DNA from: Thermoanaerobaculia bacterium
GTDB lineage: Bacteria > Acidobacteriota > Thermoanaerobaculia > Multivoradales > Multivoraceae
Assembly: GCA_022826745.1 (NCBI GenBank)
Contig: JAJDUI010000029.1
Coordinates: forward strand, 18,497-82,496
Length of the DNA stretch: 64,000 nt
Reading direction: 5' to 3'
Within the stretch, counting starts at the first letter, position 1; each line of letters opens with the position of its first letter. Positions 40,006 to 48,823 of the stretch are shown piece after piece. The notes under the pieces are model-generated. The model ran no database searches. It was not told the origin of the DNA and saw nothing but the letters and a program-made list of their open reading frames with translations. Position numbers and translations under genes: made by a program.

Positions 40006-42390
40006 TCAGTCGGCGCCCGCGAGGACCTCGGCGCCGCGCCGGGGGCCCGGTTCGTGGATCGTGCCGTGGACGAACTCCCGCATCCGCGCGCCGTCCCTGC
40101 TTCGCAGGTTCATCTCCAGGTGGAACTGCTGCACCGGCAGGATGTCCGGAATCTCGATGAACACCGAGCGGCCGTCGGCGGAGAGCGTCGCCGAGCGAAC
40201 GGCCAGGTCGTCCCTGCCGGTGCCCTCGGCCAGCACCCGATAGTCCTCCGAGCCGTAGCTCGCCCGGCGCTGGTACTGCCAGATCCGCATCGAGTAGTTG
40301 CCCGGGTCGGCGGCGAAGTCCGCGTCGAGTTCGGTGGTGAAGTGAACGACGATGCCGTCGCGGGCGGTTTCGTAGGCCACCGGGATGCGCAGCGGCTGGT
40401 CCGTGCGCCGCACGCGGTAGAAGCCGCCGGGCTGGGTCCGGTCCCCGGCCCATGCAAAGAGTCCGCAGACGTAGAGGTGGTCGTCGGCGGGGTTGAAGCG
40501 GCCGCGAACCAGGCCGGTGGGTGCGGCGGTGACCGGCAGCTCGACGACCGCGCCCTGGCGCGGCGGTCCGTCACCCTGTGGAGAGGCGGCCCGCGGAAAG
40601 GCCTCATCGAAGAGCACGGAGAACATCTTGCCGTTGCCGTAGGAAAGGTAGATCAGCGACTCGTCCAGCTCGCCCCAGCGCTCGCTTCGTACCCACACCG
40701 GCGCCGACGGCGAGCGGTCGACGTCGTGGTGGATCCAGGTCACCGGCTGAACGAAGTCGTCGGGGTCACGGTCGGGTTCGCGCCAGGCCCGCATGTAGCC
40801 GTGAAAGGTGTCCGGCTCGACCCAGTTGATCCGGTTCTCCGGGATCCAGTGCCCCTCCTGGTCGGTCACGATGACGCTGCCGTCCGGGTTGACCACCAGG
40901 CCGTTCGGGGCCCTGAAGCCGTTGGCGATGATCTCGGTGGACGAGCCGTCGGCCGCGACCTTGAGGATCGTGCCGTGCTGGGGGACGCGGGCGTCGAAGT
41001 CGTGTCCGGCGCCCTTGGCGTAGTAGAAGTTGCCCTCCGCGTCCGCCTCCAGGCCGACGGCGAACTCGTGGAAGTGGGCCGAGGCCTGGGCGTCGTGATT
41101 GAACGCCTCGTAGTGGTCCGCCTCGCCGTCGCCGTTCAGGTCGTGCAGGCGCGTGATCTGGTCGCGCGAGGTGACGAAGATCTCGCCGCCGCGGGTGTTC
41201 ACGCCGAGTGGTTCGTAGAGCCCGGTGGCGAAGCGCTTCCAGGTGACCGGCCCGATCTCTTCGCCGCCCAGTCCGTCGACGATCCAGACGTCGCCCATCC
41301 AGGTCGCGACCACGGCACGCCGGCCGCCGTCCAGGAAGTCGAAACCGCCGAGGCGCATCCAGGAGCGGTAGGGGTTGTCGAGGGGCGTCGTGATGGCCTC
41401 GAGTTCGAAGGGTCCGCCGCGGCGGCCCAGGACGCGGCTCTCGGTCGTGACGGTCTCGGTCCAGTTCGCCGGACCGCCCCCGGTCAGCGCGCCGAGATCG
41501 CCGGCCGGCTGGACGCCAGCGGCTCTGGCCAGGAATCCCGCGTTCGACCGGCCGCGCTGTCCGATCACGATCTTGAACCGGACCGCTTCGTCCCCGGCCG
41601 GAACGCGCAGGCGGATGTGGTCGTCGGCTTCGTCGATCCACTGGACGGCGGCCGGCGCGCCGACGAGAGCCGCAACGATGGGTCCGCTGCGCTCGCCTCG
41701 GTCCGCCGCGTTGGGGCGGGGCTTGCGGAAGCCGGCGGCTTCGCCGTCGCTCCAGACGCTCCCGCCTTGCTGGTGCGCCACCTGGACAACGAGCTCCGTG
41801 TCCCTTGGGCCGATGTTCAGCGTGCGGCTGAACAGTCCGCCGCCCTCCGAGGCGCCGAGTTCCAGGACCTTCGTGTCGCCGACCCTGTAGTGCAGCACGA
41901 CGCGGTCGCCGTGAACGTAGTGCCCCAGCCAGCGGGCGGCGGTGCCGTCCTGCGGCCCGAAGCGGCGACCTCCACGGCCGACGATGCGGGTGTCCCGGAA
42001 GTCGTCGTCCGCCAGCGACCAGCCCGGCGCGTCCGGGTTCGTGAACAGCAGTTCGCCGACGATCGAAGGCTCGATCACGTGCCTGCCGTTGTAGTTGATC
42101 GAGTTCCAGTCCATGAACCCAGGGCCGGTCCAGCCCGCGGCCCAGCGCAGGGTGTCGGTGTCGAACAGGAGGAACTCCGTGCCCTTGGCTATCCCGCCCG
42201 GACCTTCGTCGACCCGGATCGCGATGCCCTTGTTCGCGTTGTTGCCCGGTTCGACGATGTAGGAATGGACCTTGAACGGCCCGTAGTCCATGTCGGACCA
42301 CGGGTCACCGGTCAACTCCTGGGCTCCGGCGGTGCCGGCGAGCAGGAGGACGGCTGCGACCGGCCAACTGGCAGTGATGAGGTGTCGCAT
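40006..42390 (-). CDS. Large exported beta-propeller protein (DUF6797-like)
   Basis: The 794-residue protein has a signal peptide (about 1-23). The N-terminal 250 residues begin DPWSDMDYGPFKVHSYIVEPG and resemble the DUF6797 region seen in planctomycete and acidobacterial heme-associated proteins. A middle region has sorbosone/glucose-dehydrogenase-type propeller features (FLYFEYAKGAGHDFDARVP-like, ANGFRAPNGLVVNPDGSVIV, ENRINWVEPDTFHG). The C-terminal segment looks like a beta-sandwich. A role in periplasmic sugar oxidation with the downstream dihaem cytochrome is plausible but inferred. A TACCAT hexamer is 11 bases before the ATG. Confidence 0.78.
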   Translation of the reverse strand: MRHLITASWPVAAVLLLAGTAGAQELTGDPWSDMDYGPFKVHSYIVEPGNNANKGIAIRVDEGPGGIAKGTEFLLFDTDTLRWAAGWTGPGFMDWNSINYNGRHVIEPSIVGELLFTNPDAPGWSLADDDFRDTRIVGRGGRRFGPQDGTAARWLGHYVHGDRVVLHYRVGDTKVLELGASEGGGLFSRTLNIGPRDTELVVQVAHQQGGSVWSDGEAAGFRKPRPNAADRGERSGPIVAALVGAPAAVQWIDEADDHIRLRVPAGDEAVRFKIVIGQRGRSNAGFLARAAGVQPAGDLGALTGGGPANWTETVTTESRVLGRRGGPFELEAITTPLDNPYRSWMRLGGFDFLDGGRRAVVATWMGDVWIVDGLGGEEIGPVTWKRFATGLYEPLGVNTRGGEIFVTSRDQITRLHDLNGDGEADHYEAFNHDAQASAHFHEFAVGLEADAEGNFYYAKGAGHDFDARVPQHGTILKVAADGSSTEIIANGFRAPNGLVVNPDGSVIVTDQEGHWIPENRINWVEPDTFHGYMRAWREPDRDPDDFVQPVTWIHHDVDRSPSAPVWVRSERWGELDESLIYLSYGNGKMFSVLFDEAFPRAASPQGDGPPRQGAVVELPVTAAPTGLVRGRFNPADDHLYVCGLFAWAGDRTQPGGFYRVRRTDQPLRIPVAYETARDGIVVHFTTELDADFAADPGNYSMRIWQYQRRASYGSEDYRVLAEGTGRDDLAVRSATLSADGRSVFIEIPDILPVQQFHLEMNLRSRDGARMREFVHGTIHEPGPRRGAEVLAGAD

Positions 42391-42401
42391 CAGACCGTGC
42401 G

Positions 42402-42407
42402 ATGGTA
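42402..42407 (-). promoter_or_regulatory. Candidate -10 element (TACCAT) of a leaderless promoter
   Basis: TACCAT lies 11 bases before the ATG of the DUF6797-like gene on the minus strand, without a recognisable ribosome site between. It sits in the 48-base divergent gap with the unknown exported gene at 42439. Confidence 0.28.
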
Positions 42408-42438
42408 GCCGTGCGGGAGGACTGGTAAAACCCCGACG

Positions 42439-43698
42439 ATGACTTCGCCTGCCGCACTTCGTTCAGGTGTGTCGCCTCTGACTCTCCTGGCCTTCGCCGC
42501 GTGCGCTGGATCCGCTCCTCTGCAGGTTAGCGAGAGCGGCGCGGGGGCGTACGAGCCTGCGCTCGCCGCCATGGGGGGCGGCGCCGCTGTCGCCTGGTAC
42601 GACAACCGCGACGGCAACGCGGAGATCTATCTGCGGCTGGTCGGTGTCGAGGCCGGAGAGGGCGCAGCCGCTTCGGCCAGGAACGGACTGTCGCCGGAGG
42701 TTCGGCTCACGCGGACGGGAGCGGAGTCCTACGAAGTGTCGATCGACCGGCTGGGCGAAGGCCTGGCGGTCGCCTGGTACGAGAAGTCGGCTACCGGTGA
42801 ACTGGAGGCCCGCTTGGGCCTGTGGACGGCTGAGCGAGGGTTCCTCTGGGAAACACCCGTGGAAGTGCACGAAGGCTCGAGCCGCAACCCGGTGGTGGTC
42901 GCGGACGGGGAGCGGGGCCGGGTCTTCTGCGCCTGGGTCGGGCCCGGTGACGGTCTGGAGTCGGTCATGGCGGCTTGGTGGAGTGAGGACGGCGACATGG
43001 TCGGTGAGCCGCGGCGTCTCGGCCTGGCCGGCACGACGACCTGGAACCTGAACGCGGCGCTCGCTCCCGACGGCGCCGCAGTGGTGGTCTGGGATGCGGC
43101 GAGGGGAGGGCGGACGGAGGAGCTGTACCTCGCGCGCGTCGACGCCGCCGGTGTGCGCAGGGTGGCCCTGACCTGGGAGGACGGCCACGCCTCCAAGTAC
43201 CCCGACATCGCCCTTGGGCAGGACCGGGCCGCCCTGACCTGGTTCGACGAGAAGGACGGCAACCGGGAGGTCTACCTGTGGACCGGATCCCTGGAGGGAC
43301 TGTGGCGAGACGCGGAAACGGGCGCCGGAATCGACGACGACTCGCGGCGCGTCACGGAGAGTCCGGGCGAGACGATCGGCGCCTACGTCGCGTACTCAGC
43401 CGCCGGTTCCGGCGGCTTCGGCCTCGCCTGGTCGGACGAAGTGGACGGCGGGCGGCAGATCTTCTTCCTGGCCCTCGATGCGAGCGGATCTCCGCTCGCC
43501 GAACCGCGACGGCTGTCGAGCGGGGACGGGCTCAAGTTCGTTCCGGCGATCGAGTCTCTCGGAGAAGGCTTCGCGTTGGCCTGGAATGAAGTACGCCCCG
43601 GGCCGGGCGGTCTGCACGACGGTGACAGCCGTTCCGAGGTGTTCTTCGCCGAAGTGGGTCCCGATGGACGCTCAAGTGGCATAACCTCGCGCCCCTGA
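42439..43698 (+). CDS. Exported repeat protein, BNR/beta-propeller-like, unknown function
   Basis: The 419-residue protein has a hydrophobic N-terminus ending FAACAGS, a possible but imperfect lipobox. At least six repeats follow in which VAWYD or LTWFD is followed by a G-N-x-E-I/V-Y-L pattern (AVAWYDNRDGNAEIYLR, ALTWFDEKDGNREVYLW, GLAWSDEVDGGRQIFF). These look like sialidase/BNR-type propeller blades with Asp-box-like turns. No catalytic residues are recognised. It is followed after 16 bases by another unknown gene on the same strand. Confidence 0.72.
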   Translation: MTSPAALRSGVSPLTLLAFAACAGSAPLQVSESGAGAYEPALAAMGGGAAVAWYDNRDGNAEIYLRLVGVEAGEGAAASARNGLSPEVRLTRTGAESYEVSIDRLGEGLAVAWYEKSATGELEARLGLWTAERGFLWETPVEVHEGSSRNPVVVADGERGRVFCAWVGPGDGLESVMAAWWSEDGDMVGEPRRLGLAGTTTWNLNAALAPDGAAVVVWDAARGGRTEELYLARVDAAGVRRVALTWEDGHASKYPDIALGQDRAALTWFDEKDGNREVYLWTGSLEGLWRDAETGAGIDDDSRRVTESPGETIGAYVAYSAAGSGGFGLAWSDEVDGGRQIFFLALDASGSPLAEPRRLSSGDGLKFVPAIESLGEGFALAWNEVRPGPGGLHDGDSRSEVFFAEVGPDGRSSGITSRP

Positions 43699-43714
43699 CA
43701 AGAAGGGGATTGCG

Positions 43715-44254
43715 ATGAAGAAGTCACTTCTCTGGATCGGCGCCGCGGTAGCCGGTCTCGTGTTGCTCGGCCTTGGCTACGGCATCGGATGGGTTACCGG
43801 CGTGACCGGCGTCGGGCGTACCGTTCCGCTGGAGGAGCTCTCGGAGCGGGAGCGGGCGTTCGCCGAGCGGATGCAGAACGTCGACCTGGTGGGTCACTTC
43901 ACCATCCAGAACATCTCCGGGCTCGAACAGGTCGAGGGCGTCAGTCGCGACAAGAACCCGGAGCGCTACGAGATCGCGAGCGTCTCGAAGCTCGAGGGGG
44001 AGGGCGACCGCTGGCGGTTCGACGTCCGGGTGGTGTACATGACGGTGGACGTGACCCTGCCGGTGGTCGTGCCGATGGTCTGGGCCGGCGATACGCCGAT
44101 GGTCAGCATCACCGACTTCGAGATCCCGGGTTTGGGCGATCAGTTCGGGGCGCGCGTCCTGTTCTACGACGAGCGTTACGCCGGGACGTGGGACCACGGG
44201 CCGTACGGGGGCCTGATGTACGGCGTGATCGAGCCGGCGGGCGGCGGCGAGTAG
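43715..44254 (+). CDS. Small membrane-anchored protein of unknown function
   Basis: The 179-residue product has one N-terminal helix (about 6-28, LLWIGAAVAGLVLLGLGYGIGW) and a soluble domain with an acidic/charged linker (PLEELSERERAFAERM). An alpha/beta pattern follows. It is probably anchored in the inner membrane with the domain in the periplasm. An AAGGGG ribosome site precedes the ATG, and a TAACCT hexamer lies at 43682. I do not recognise the family. Its end is seven bases from the convergent carboxylase gene. Confidence 0.65.
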   Translation: MKKSLLWIGAAVAGLVLLGLGYGIGWVTGVTGVGRTVPLEELSERERAFAERMQNVDLVGHFTIQNISGLEQVEGVSRDKNPERYEIASVSKLEGEGDRWRFDVRVVYMTVDVTLPVVVPMVWAGDTPMVSITDFEIPGLGDQFGARVLFYDERYAGTWDHGPYGGLMYGVIEPAGGGE

Positions 44255-44261
44255 GCGACGC

Positions 44262-47200
44262 CTACCAGGTGTCGATGTTGCGGCGCTTCTTGCCGTCGCG
44301 AACCGGGGGCGGCGGCACGGAGTCGAGCGTCCGGGCGATCCAGTGCCGTGAGTCGGCGGGGTCGATCACGTCGTCGACCGCGAACGAAGCTCCGGCGGTG
44401 AGAGCGCTGCCGCGCTCGTAGGCCGCCGCGACCAGCTCCTCGTAGCGGGCGCGGCGCTCTTCGGGATCCTCGATCGCCGCGAGTTCGTTGCGGAAGCCGA
44501 GCTTGACCTGACCTTCGAGGCCCATGCCGCCGAACTCGGCGGTGGGCCAGGCGACGGTGAAGAAGGGCTCCTTCAGGTCGCCGCCGGCCATGGCCTGAGC
44601 GCCGAGGCCGTAGGCCTTGCGCAGCACGATCGTCAGGCTGGGCACGGAGATGTTCGCGCCGACGACGAACAGCCGGCAGCAGTGGCGCACCAGGGCGGTG
44701 CGCTCGATCTCGGGGCCGACCATCATGCCCGGCGTGTCGCAGAGAACGAGGACGGGAACGTCGAATGCGTCGCAGAGCTGGAGGAAGCGGGCGCCCTTGT
44801 CCGAGCCGTCGCTGTCGATGGCGCCGGAGAGGAACTCGGGGTTGTTGGCGAGGATGCCCAGCGGCCGGCCCTCGATGCGGACGAGAGCCGTCACCATGCC
44901 GAGGCCGAACTCGGGCCGCAGTTCCAGCACGCTGCCGGTGTCGGCCAGGGTGTGGATCACTTCCCGGATGTCGTAGACGCGCAGGCGGTTCTCGGGCACG
45001 ATCCGGCGCAGGAGGCGCTGATCGGGCGCTTCCCAGCTTTCCGTGCGGCCCTGGAAGTAGGACAGGTACTGCCTGGCGACGGCCACCGCTTCCTCTTCGT
45101 CTTCGACCGCGACGTCTACGACGCCGTTCGGCACCTGGACGTCCATCGGGCCGACTTCCTCCGGCCGGAACACGCCCAGGCCGCCGCCCTCGATCAGGGC
45201 CGGGCCGCCCATGCCGATGCTCGAGTCGGCGGTGGCGATGATCACGTCGCAGCAGCCGAGCAGCGCCGCGTTGCCGGCGAAGCAGAACCGTGACGTGATG
45301 CCCACGATCGGCACGAGACCGGAGAGCCGGGCGAAGGAGGTGAAGGTCGGCGTGTCGAGCGGCCGGTAGGTCTCGTCGCTGCGGCCCTGGCCGGCCTTGG
45401 TCGTCGAGGCGCCGCCCTTCCGCTTGCCGCCCGTGCCGGCGCGGCCGCCTCCGCCCTCGGCGAACAGCACGACCGGCCGCTTCCAGCGGTGGGCCAGTTC
45501 GACCATCCGGTCCGTCTTCGGATGGTTGAGCGCGCCCTGGGTGCCGGCGAGGACGGTGTAGTCGTAGGCCATGACGACGCAGCGTGAACGGTCGTCGGGA
45601 AACAGCTCGCCGTTGATCGAACCGACGCCGGTGACCATGCCGTCCGTCGGGAACTTGCGGATGACCTCTTCCTTCGTGAGCCCGGTGCCGGGCGTGAGCA
45701 CGAGCTGTCCGTGTTCGACGAAGCTGCCCTCGTCGCAGAGTTGGTCGATGTTCTCCCGCGCCGTCTGTTGCTTCGTGTTGCGCCGCTTTCGGACGGCTTC
45801 GGGCCGGGCGTCGTCCAGGGTCACCGCGTGGCGCTCTAGCACCTCGGCGAGATCGGGCCGGACGGCGTCGAGGTCGACCTCGCTCTCTTCGTCGCTGGTT
45901 GCGGCAGCCACGTCCCCTTCCTCGATCAGGGCCAGGACGTGGCCTTCCCAGACCGCGTCGCCGGCGGCCGCGCGGAGATCGCGGAGCACGCCGCCGACCT
46001 CGGAGCGGATCTCGTGCTCCATCTTCATCGCCTCCATGATGAAGAGGATCTGGCCCGCCGCGATTTCCTGGCCGGGTTCCGCCTCCAGGCTGAGGACGGT
46101 GCCCTGCATGGGCGCGCGCAGCGCGGTGAGCCCCTCGGGAACCGGCGTCGAGTCGACGGGCGGCGGTTCGGCGGCGGGGAGACTCACCGAGGGAGCGCCG
46201 GACTTGCCGTGGTCGAGAACGGCGAGCGGATCGACGGCGTCGACCTTGACGCCGGCCAGGCCTCGCCCTGCGTCGCCGGCCTTGCTGGCCTGGCACGGCC
46301 GTTCGTCGAGTCCGGCCGCGGCTTCGACGAGTTCGGTCAGGCGCTCGTCGACGAAGCGGGTGTGGACGTTCCAGGCCTGGACATCAGCGTGGCCCAGCAG
46401 GGCGCGCAGGAAGGAAGCGTTCGTGTCGATGCCGTCGGCCCTGAAGTCGCCGAGCGCGCGGGAGGTCCGCGCCAGCGCTGCGCCGAGGTCCTCGGCCGGC
46501 GTCCGGCCGACGACCTTCGCCAGCAGGGAGTCGAAACGAGGATTCGTCTGGTAGCCGGCGTAGCCGAAGGTGTCCGTGCGCACGCCCGGCCCGGAAGGCG
46601 GCTCGAAGGTGGCGAGGACGCCGCCGCCCGGGACGACGCGGCCGTCCGCGGCCATCGTCTCCATGTTGACCCGGGCCTGGACCGCGTGGCCGCGTGGTTC
46701 GGCGGCGCCGTTCCCGCCGAAGCCCAGGTCGGCGAGGAGTCGGCCGCGGGCGAGTTCGAGCTGAAGATGGACGAGGTCGACGCCGAAGACCTCCTCGGTC
46801 ACCGTGTGCTCGACCTGGAGCCGGGCGTTCGCCTCGATGAAGTAGAACCGCGGACCGTCAGAGGCTTCGCTACCCGTCTCGACCAGGAACTCGACCGTGC
46901 CCAGGTTGCGGTAGCCGGCCGCCGAGGCGAGAGCGAGCGCCGCGTCGTGGAGCGCCTGCCGGACCTCGTCCGCCAGCGCGGGTGCGGGCGCGATTTCGAT
47001 CAGCTTCTGGTGACGGCGCTGCAGGCTGCAGTCCCGGTCGCCGAAGTGCCGGACCTCACCGCTGTCGTCGGCGGCGACCTGCACCTCCACGTGGCGCACG
47101 GCTGCCAGCAGTTGCTCGACGAAAACGCCGTCCGTGTCGAACGCGGCGCCGGCCTCCGAGACGGCGCGCCGGTAGGCGTCTTCGATCTCATCCGCCGTTC

Positions 47201-47708
47201 GGACGACTCTCATCCCGCGGCCGCCGCCGCCGCCGACCGCCTTGATCAGCATCGAGGCGCCGGTGGGGAGTTCCTCGAAGAAGGAGCGGGCCTGGTCCAG
47301 GCTGACAGGTTCCGAGATCCCCGGAACGACCGGCACGCCATGGCGCTCCGCGAGGGCGCGGGCACGCACCTTGTCGCCAAACAGTTCCAGGGCCTCCGGC
47401 GGCGGGCCGACGAAGCGGAGACCGGCTTCGATGCACGAGCGCGCGAAGCCGGCGTTCTCGCTGAGGAAACCATAGCCGGGGTGGATCGCTTCGCAGCCGT
47501 GCTCATCAGCGACGCGGAGCAGTTGCTCGCCGTCCAGGTAGGCGGCGGGGCCGGCGGCAGGGAGGGCGGCGGACTCGTCCGCTCTCGATGCGTGGAGCGA
47601 ACGCGCGTCGTCCTCCGAGAAGACAGCGACCGTCGGGATACCGAGTTCCGCCGCCGCGCGGGCGATACGGACCGCGATCTCGCCGCGATTGGCGATCAGG
47701 AGCTTCAT
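44262..47708 (-). CDS. Single-chain biotin-dependent acyl-CoA carboxylase (BC-BCCP-CT fusion)
   Basis: The 1148-residue protein joins three parts. The biotin carboxylase occupies about residues 1-450, starting MKLLIANRGEIAVRIARAA, with the ATP-grasp loop AVGGGGGRGMRVV near 165 and FIEANARLQVEHTVTE. A biotinyl domain has EAMKMEHEI with the biotin lysine at about residue 562. The carboxyltransferase occupies about 640-1148 (GTGLTKEEVIRKFPTDG, CFAGNAALLG). Acetyl-, propionyl- or methylcrotonyl-CoA carboxylases have these parts on separate chains in most bacteria; the acyl substrate here is not evident. It is divergent from the haloalkane-dehalogenase-like gene. Confidence 0.92.
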   Translation of the reverse strand: MKLLIANRGEIAVRIARAAAELGIPTVAVFSEDDARSLHASRADESAALPAAGPAAYLDGEQLLRVADEHGCEAIHPGYGFLSENAGFARSCIEAGLRFVGPPPEALELFGDKVRARALAERHGVPVVPGISEPVSLDQARSFFEELPTGASMLIKAVGGGGGRGMRVVRTADEIEDAYRRAVSEAGAAFDTDGVFVEQLLAAVRHVEVQVAADDSGEVRHFGDRDCSLQRRHQKLIEIAPAPALADEVRQALHDAALALASAAGYRNLGTVEFLVETGSEASDGPRFYFIEANARLQVEHTVTEEVFGVDLVHLQLELARGRLLADLGFGGNGAAEPRGHAVQARVNMETMAADGRVVPGGGVLATFEPPSGPGVRTDTFGYAGYQTNPRFDSLLAKVVGRTPAEDLGAALARTSRALGDFRADGIDTNASFLRALLGHADVQAWNVHTRFVDERLTELVEAAAGLDERPCQASKAGDAGRGLAGVKVDAVDPLAVLDHGKSGAPSVSLPAAEPPPVDSTPVPEGLTALRAPMQGTVLSLEAEPGQEIAAGQILFIMEAMKMEHEIRSEVGGVLRDLRAAAGDAVWEGHVLALIEEGDVAAATSDEESEVDLDAVRPDLAEVLERHAVTLDDARPEAVRKRRNTKQQTARENIDQLCDEGSFVEHGQLVLTPGTGLTKEEVIRKFPTDGMVTGVGSINGELFPDDRSRCVVMAYDYTVLAGTQGALNHPKTDRMVELAHRWKRPVVLFAEGGGGRAGTGGKRKGGASTTKAGQGRSDETYRPLDTPTFTSFARLSGLVPIVGITSRFCFAGNAALLGCCDVIIATADSSIGMGGPALIEGGGLGVFRPEEVGPMDVQVPNGVVDVAVEDEEEAVAVARQYLSYFQGRTESWEAPDQRLLRRIVPENRLRVYDIREVIHTLADTGSVLELRPEFGLGMVTALVRIEGRPLGILANNPEFLSGAIDSDGSDKGARFLQLCDAFDVPVLVLCDTPGMMVGPEIERTALVRHCCRLFVVGANISVPSLTIVLRKAYGLGAQAMAGGDLKEPFFTVAWPTAEFGGMGLEGQVKLGFRNELAAIEDPEERRARYEELVAAAYERGSALTAGASFAVDDVIDPADSRHWIARTLDSVPPPPVRDGKKRRNIDTW

Positions 47709-47740
47709 CGAAACAACTTCCCGGAGACGAAAGGGGTCGC

Positions 47741-47746
47741 TATCCT
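47741..47746. promoter_or_regulatory. Candidate shared -10 element (TATCCT / AGGATA)
   Basis: TATCCT ends eight bases before the plus-strand ATG at 47755, and its surroundings read TAGGAT on the minus strand, about 36 bases before the carboxylase ATG. One A/T-rich patch could serve both divergent genes. The plus-strand transcript would be leaderless. Confidence 0.35.
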
Positions 47747-47754
47747 ACGCGGCC

Positions 47755-48780
47755 ATGAAGGTCCTCCGCACGCCCGACGAACGCTTCGCCAACCTGCCCG
47801 ACTTCGACTACGAGCCCCGCTACACCGTCGTTCCCCGGGGAGACGGCGAAGGCGAGGGGCTCCGGATCCACCACGTGGAGGCCGGCCCGGCCGACGGTCC
47901 GTTGGTCCTGCTCATGCACGGCCAGCCGACCTGGAGCTTCCTCTACCGCCGGATGATCCCGGTGCTGGCGGAGCGGGGGATGCGGGTGATGGCGCCCGAT
48001 CTCGTCGGCTACGGCCGGTCCGACAAGCCGACCGAGCGCGACGACTACACGTACCAGCGGCAGGTCGACTGGCTGAGCGCCTGGCTGCGCAGCAATGGCG
48101 TCGAACGCGCGACCCTGGTCGGCCAGGACTGGGGAGGCCTGATCGGGCTCCGCATGGTGGCGCTCGACCCGGCCCGCTTCGACCGCGTCGTCGCCGCGAA
48201 CACTGGCCTCCCCCTGCCGATGAACGTGCCGGAAGAGACGATGGAGAAGATCGCGAAGTTCCGGGCCGAGGCGCCGACGCCGACCATCATGGAGATGCAG
48301 CAGCAGATCTCGCAGATGGGGACCAATCCGGCGGTGAAGTTCGCGTACTGGCAGAAGTGGACCTGGGAGACCGAGGACATCCCCGTCGGGATGCTCCTCG
48401 CGGGCAGCGTCGACGGAGTGACGCTCACGCCCGAAGAGATCGCGGCCTACGACGCGCCCTTTCCCGACCCGTCCCACAAGGCCGGGATCCGGGCCATGCC
48501 CAGCCGGGTGCCGATGCTGCCGAACGACCCCTCCGTGCCGGCCCAGGTCGAGGCGTGGAAGGTGTTCTCGGAGTGGACGAAGCCGTTTCTCTGCGCCTTC
48601 TCGGACAACGATCCGGTGACGGGCGCCGCACGGGGGCCGTTCGAGACGCGGATCCCGGGCGCGAAGGGGCTGGCCCACGCGACGATCAAGGGCGGCGGGC
48701 ACTTCCTCCAGGAGGGCCGCGGCAAGGAGCTGGCGGCGATCGTCGCCGACTTCATCGAGTCGACGCCGGCCGGCGGCTAG
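47755..48780 (+). CDS. Haloalkane dehalogenase-like alpha/beta hydrolase
   Basis: The 341-residue alpha/beta hydrolase has the oxyanion motif HGQPTWSFLYR, the nucleophile elbow GQDWGG with Asp125 followed by Trp126 (a halide-stabilising pair in haloalkane dehalogenases), an acidic residue at 284-286 (FSDNDPV) and the catalytic His316 in GGGHFLQE. Aspartate rather than serine at the nucleophile favours dehalogenase or related C-halogen/epoxide chemistry over esterase. The longer upstream frame is rejected because the ATG at 47755 matches the family start. It is cytoplasmic, with no signal peptide. Confidence 0.87.
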   Translation: MKVLRTPDERFANLPDFDYEPRYTVVPRGDGEGEGLRIHHVEAGPADGPLVLLMHGQPTWSFLYRRMIPVLAERGMRVMAPDLVGYGRSDKPTERDDYTYQRQVDWLSAWLRSNGVERATLVGQDWGGLIGLRMVALDPARFDRVVAANTGLPLPMNVPEETMEKIAKFRAEAPTPTIMEMQQQISQMGTNPAVKFAYWQKWTWETEDIPVGMLLAGSVDGVTLTPEEIAAYDAPFPDPSHKAGIRAMPSRVPMLPNDPSVPAQVEAWKVFSEWTKPFLCAFSDNDPVTGAARGPFETRIPGAKGLAHATIKGGGHFLQEGRGKELAAIVADFIESTPAGG

Positions 48781-48787
48781 CTTCGTA

Positions 48788-48807
48788 GCGGCCGGCCTGC
48801 CGGCCCT
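48788..48807. repeat. Dispersed palindromic repeat, copy G (minimal)
   Basis: A 6-bp hairpin GGCCGG-CCTG-CCGGCC lies at 48790-48805 in the 43-base gap between two plus-strand genes. It shares the GGCCGG core with the other copies but lacks the GGGTGC lead. Confidence 0.55.
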
Positions 48808-48811
48808 GAGC

Positions 48812-48817
48812 TACGAT
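48812..48817 (+). promoter_or_regulatory. Candidate -10 element (TACGAT) of a leaderless promoter
   Basis: TACGAT ends six bases before the ATG of the SIS-domain gene, with no ribosome site between; it is identical to the hexamer upstream of the first PQQ dehydrogenase gene. Confidence 0.33.
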
Positions 48818-48823
48818 GCCGTC

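Noticed and set aside
39454..42408. 984-residue plus-strand open frame across the cytochrome and DUF6797-like genes
   Set aside because: It is antisense to two exported proteins with signal peptides and haem motifs; the translation is low-complexity His/Arg/Val-rich text without recognisable domains.
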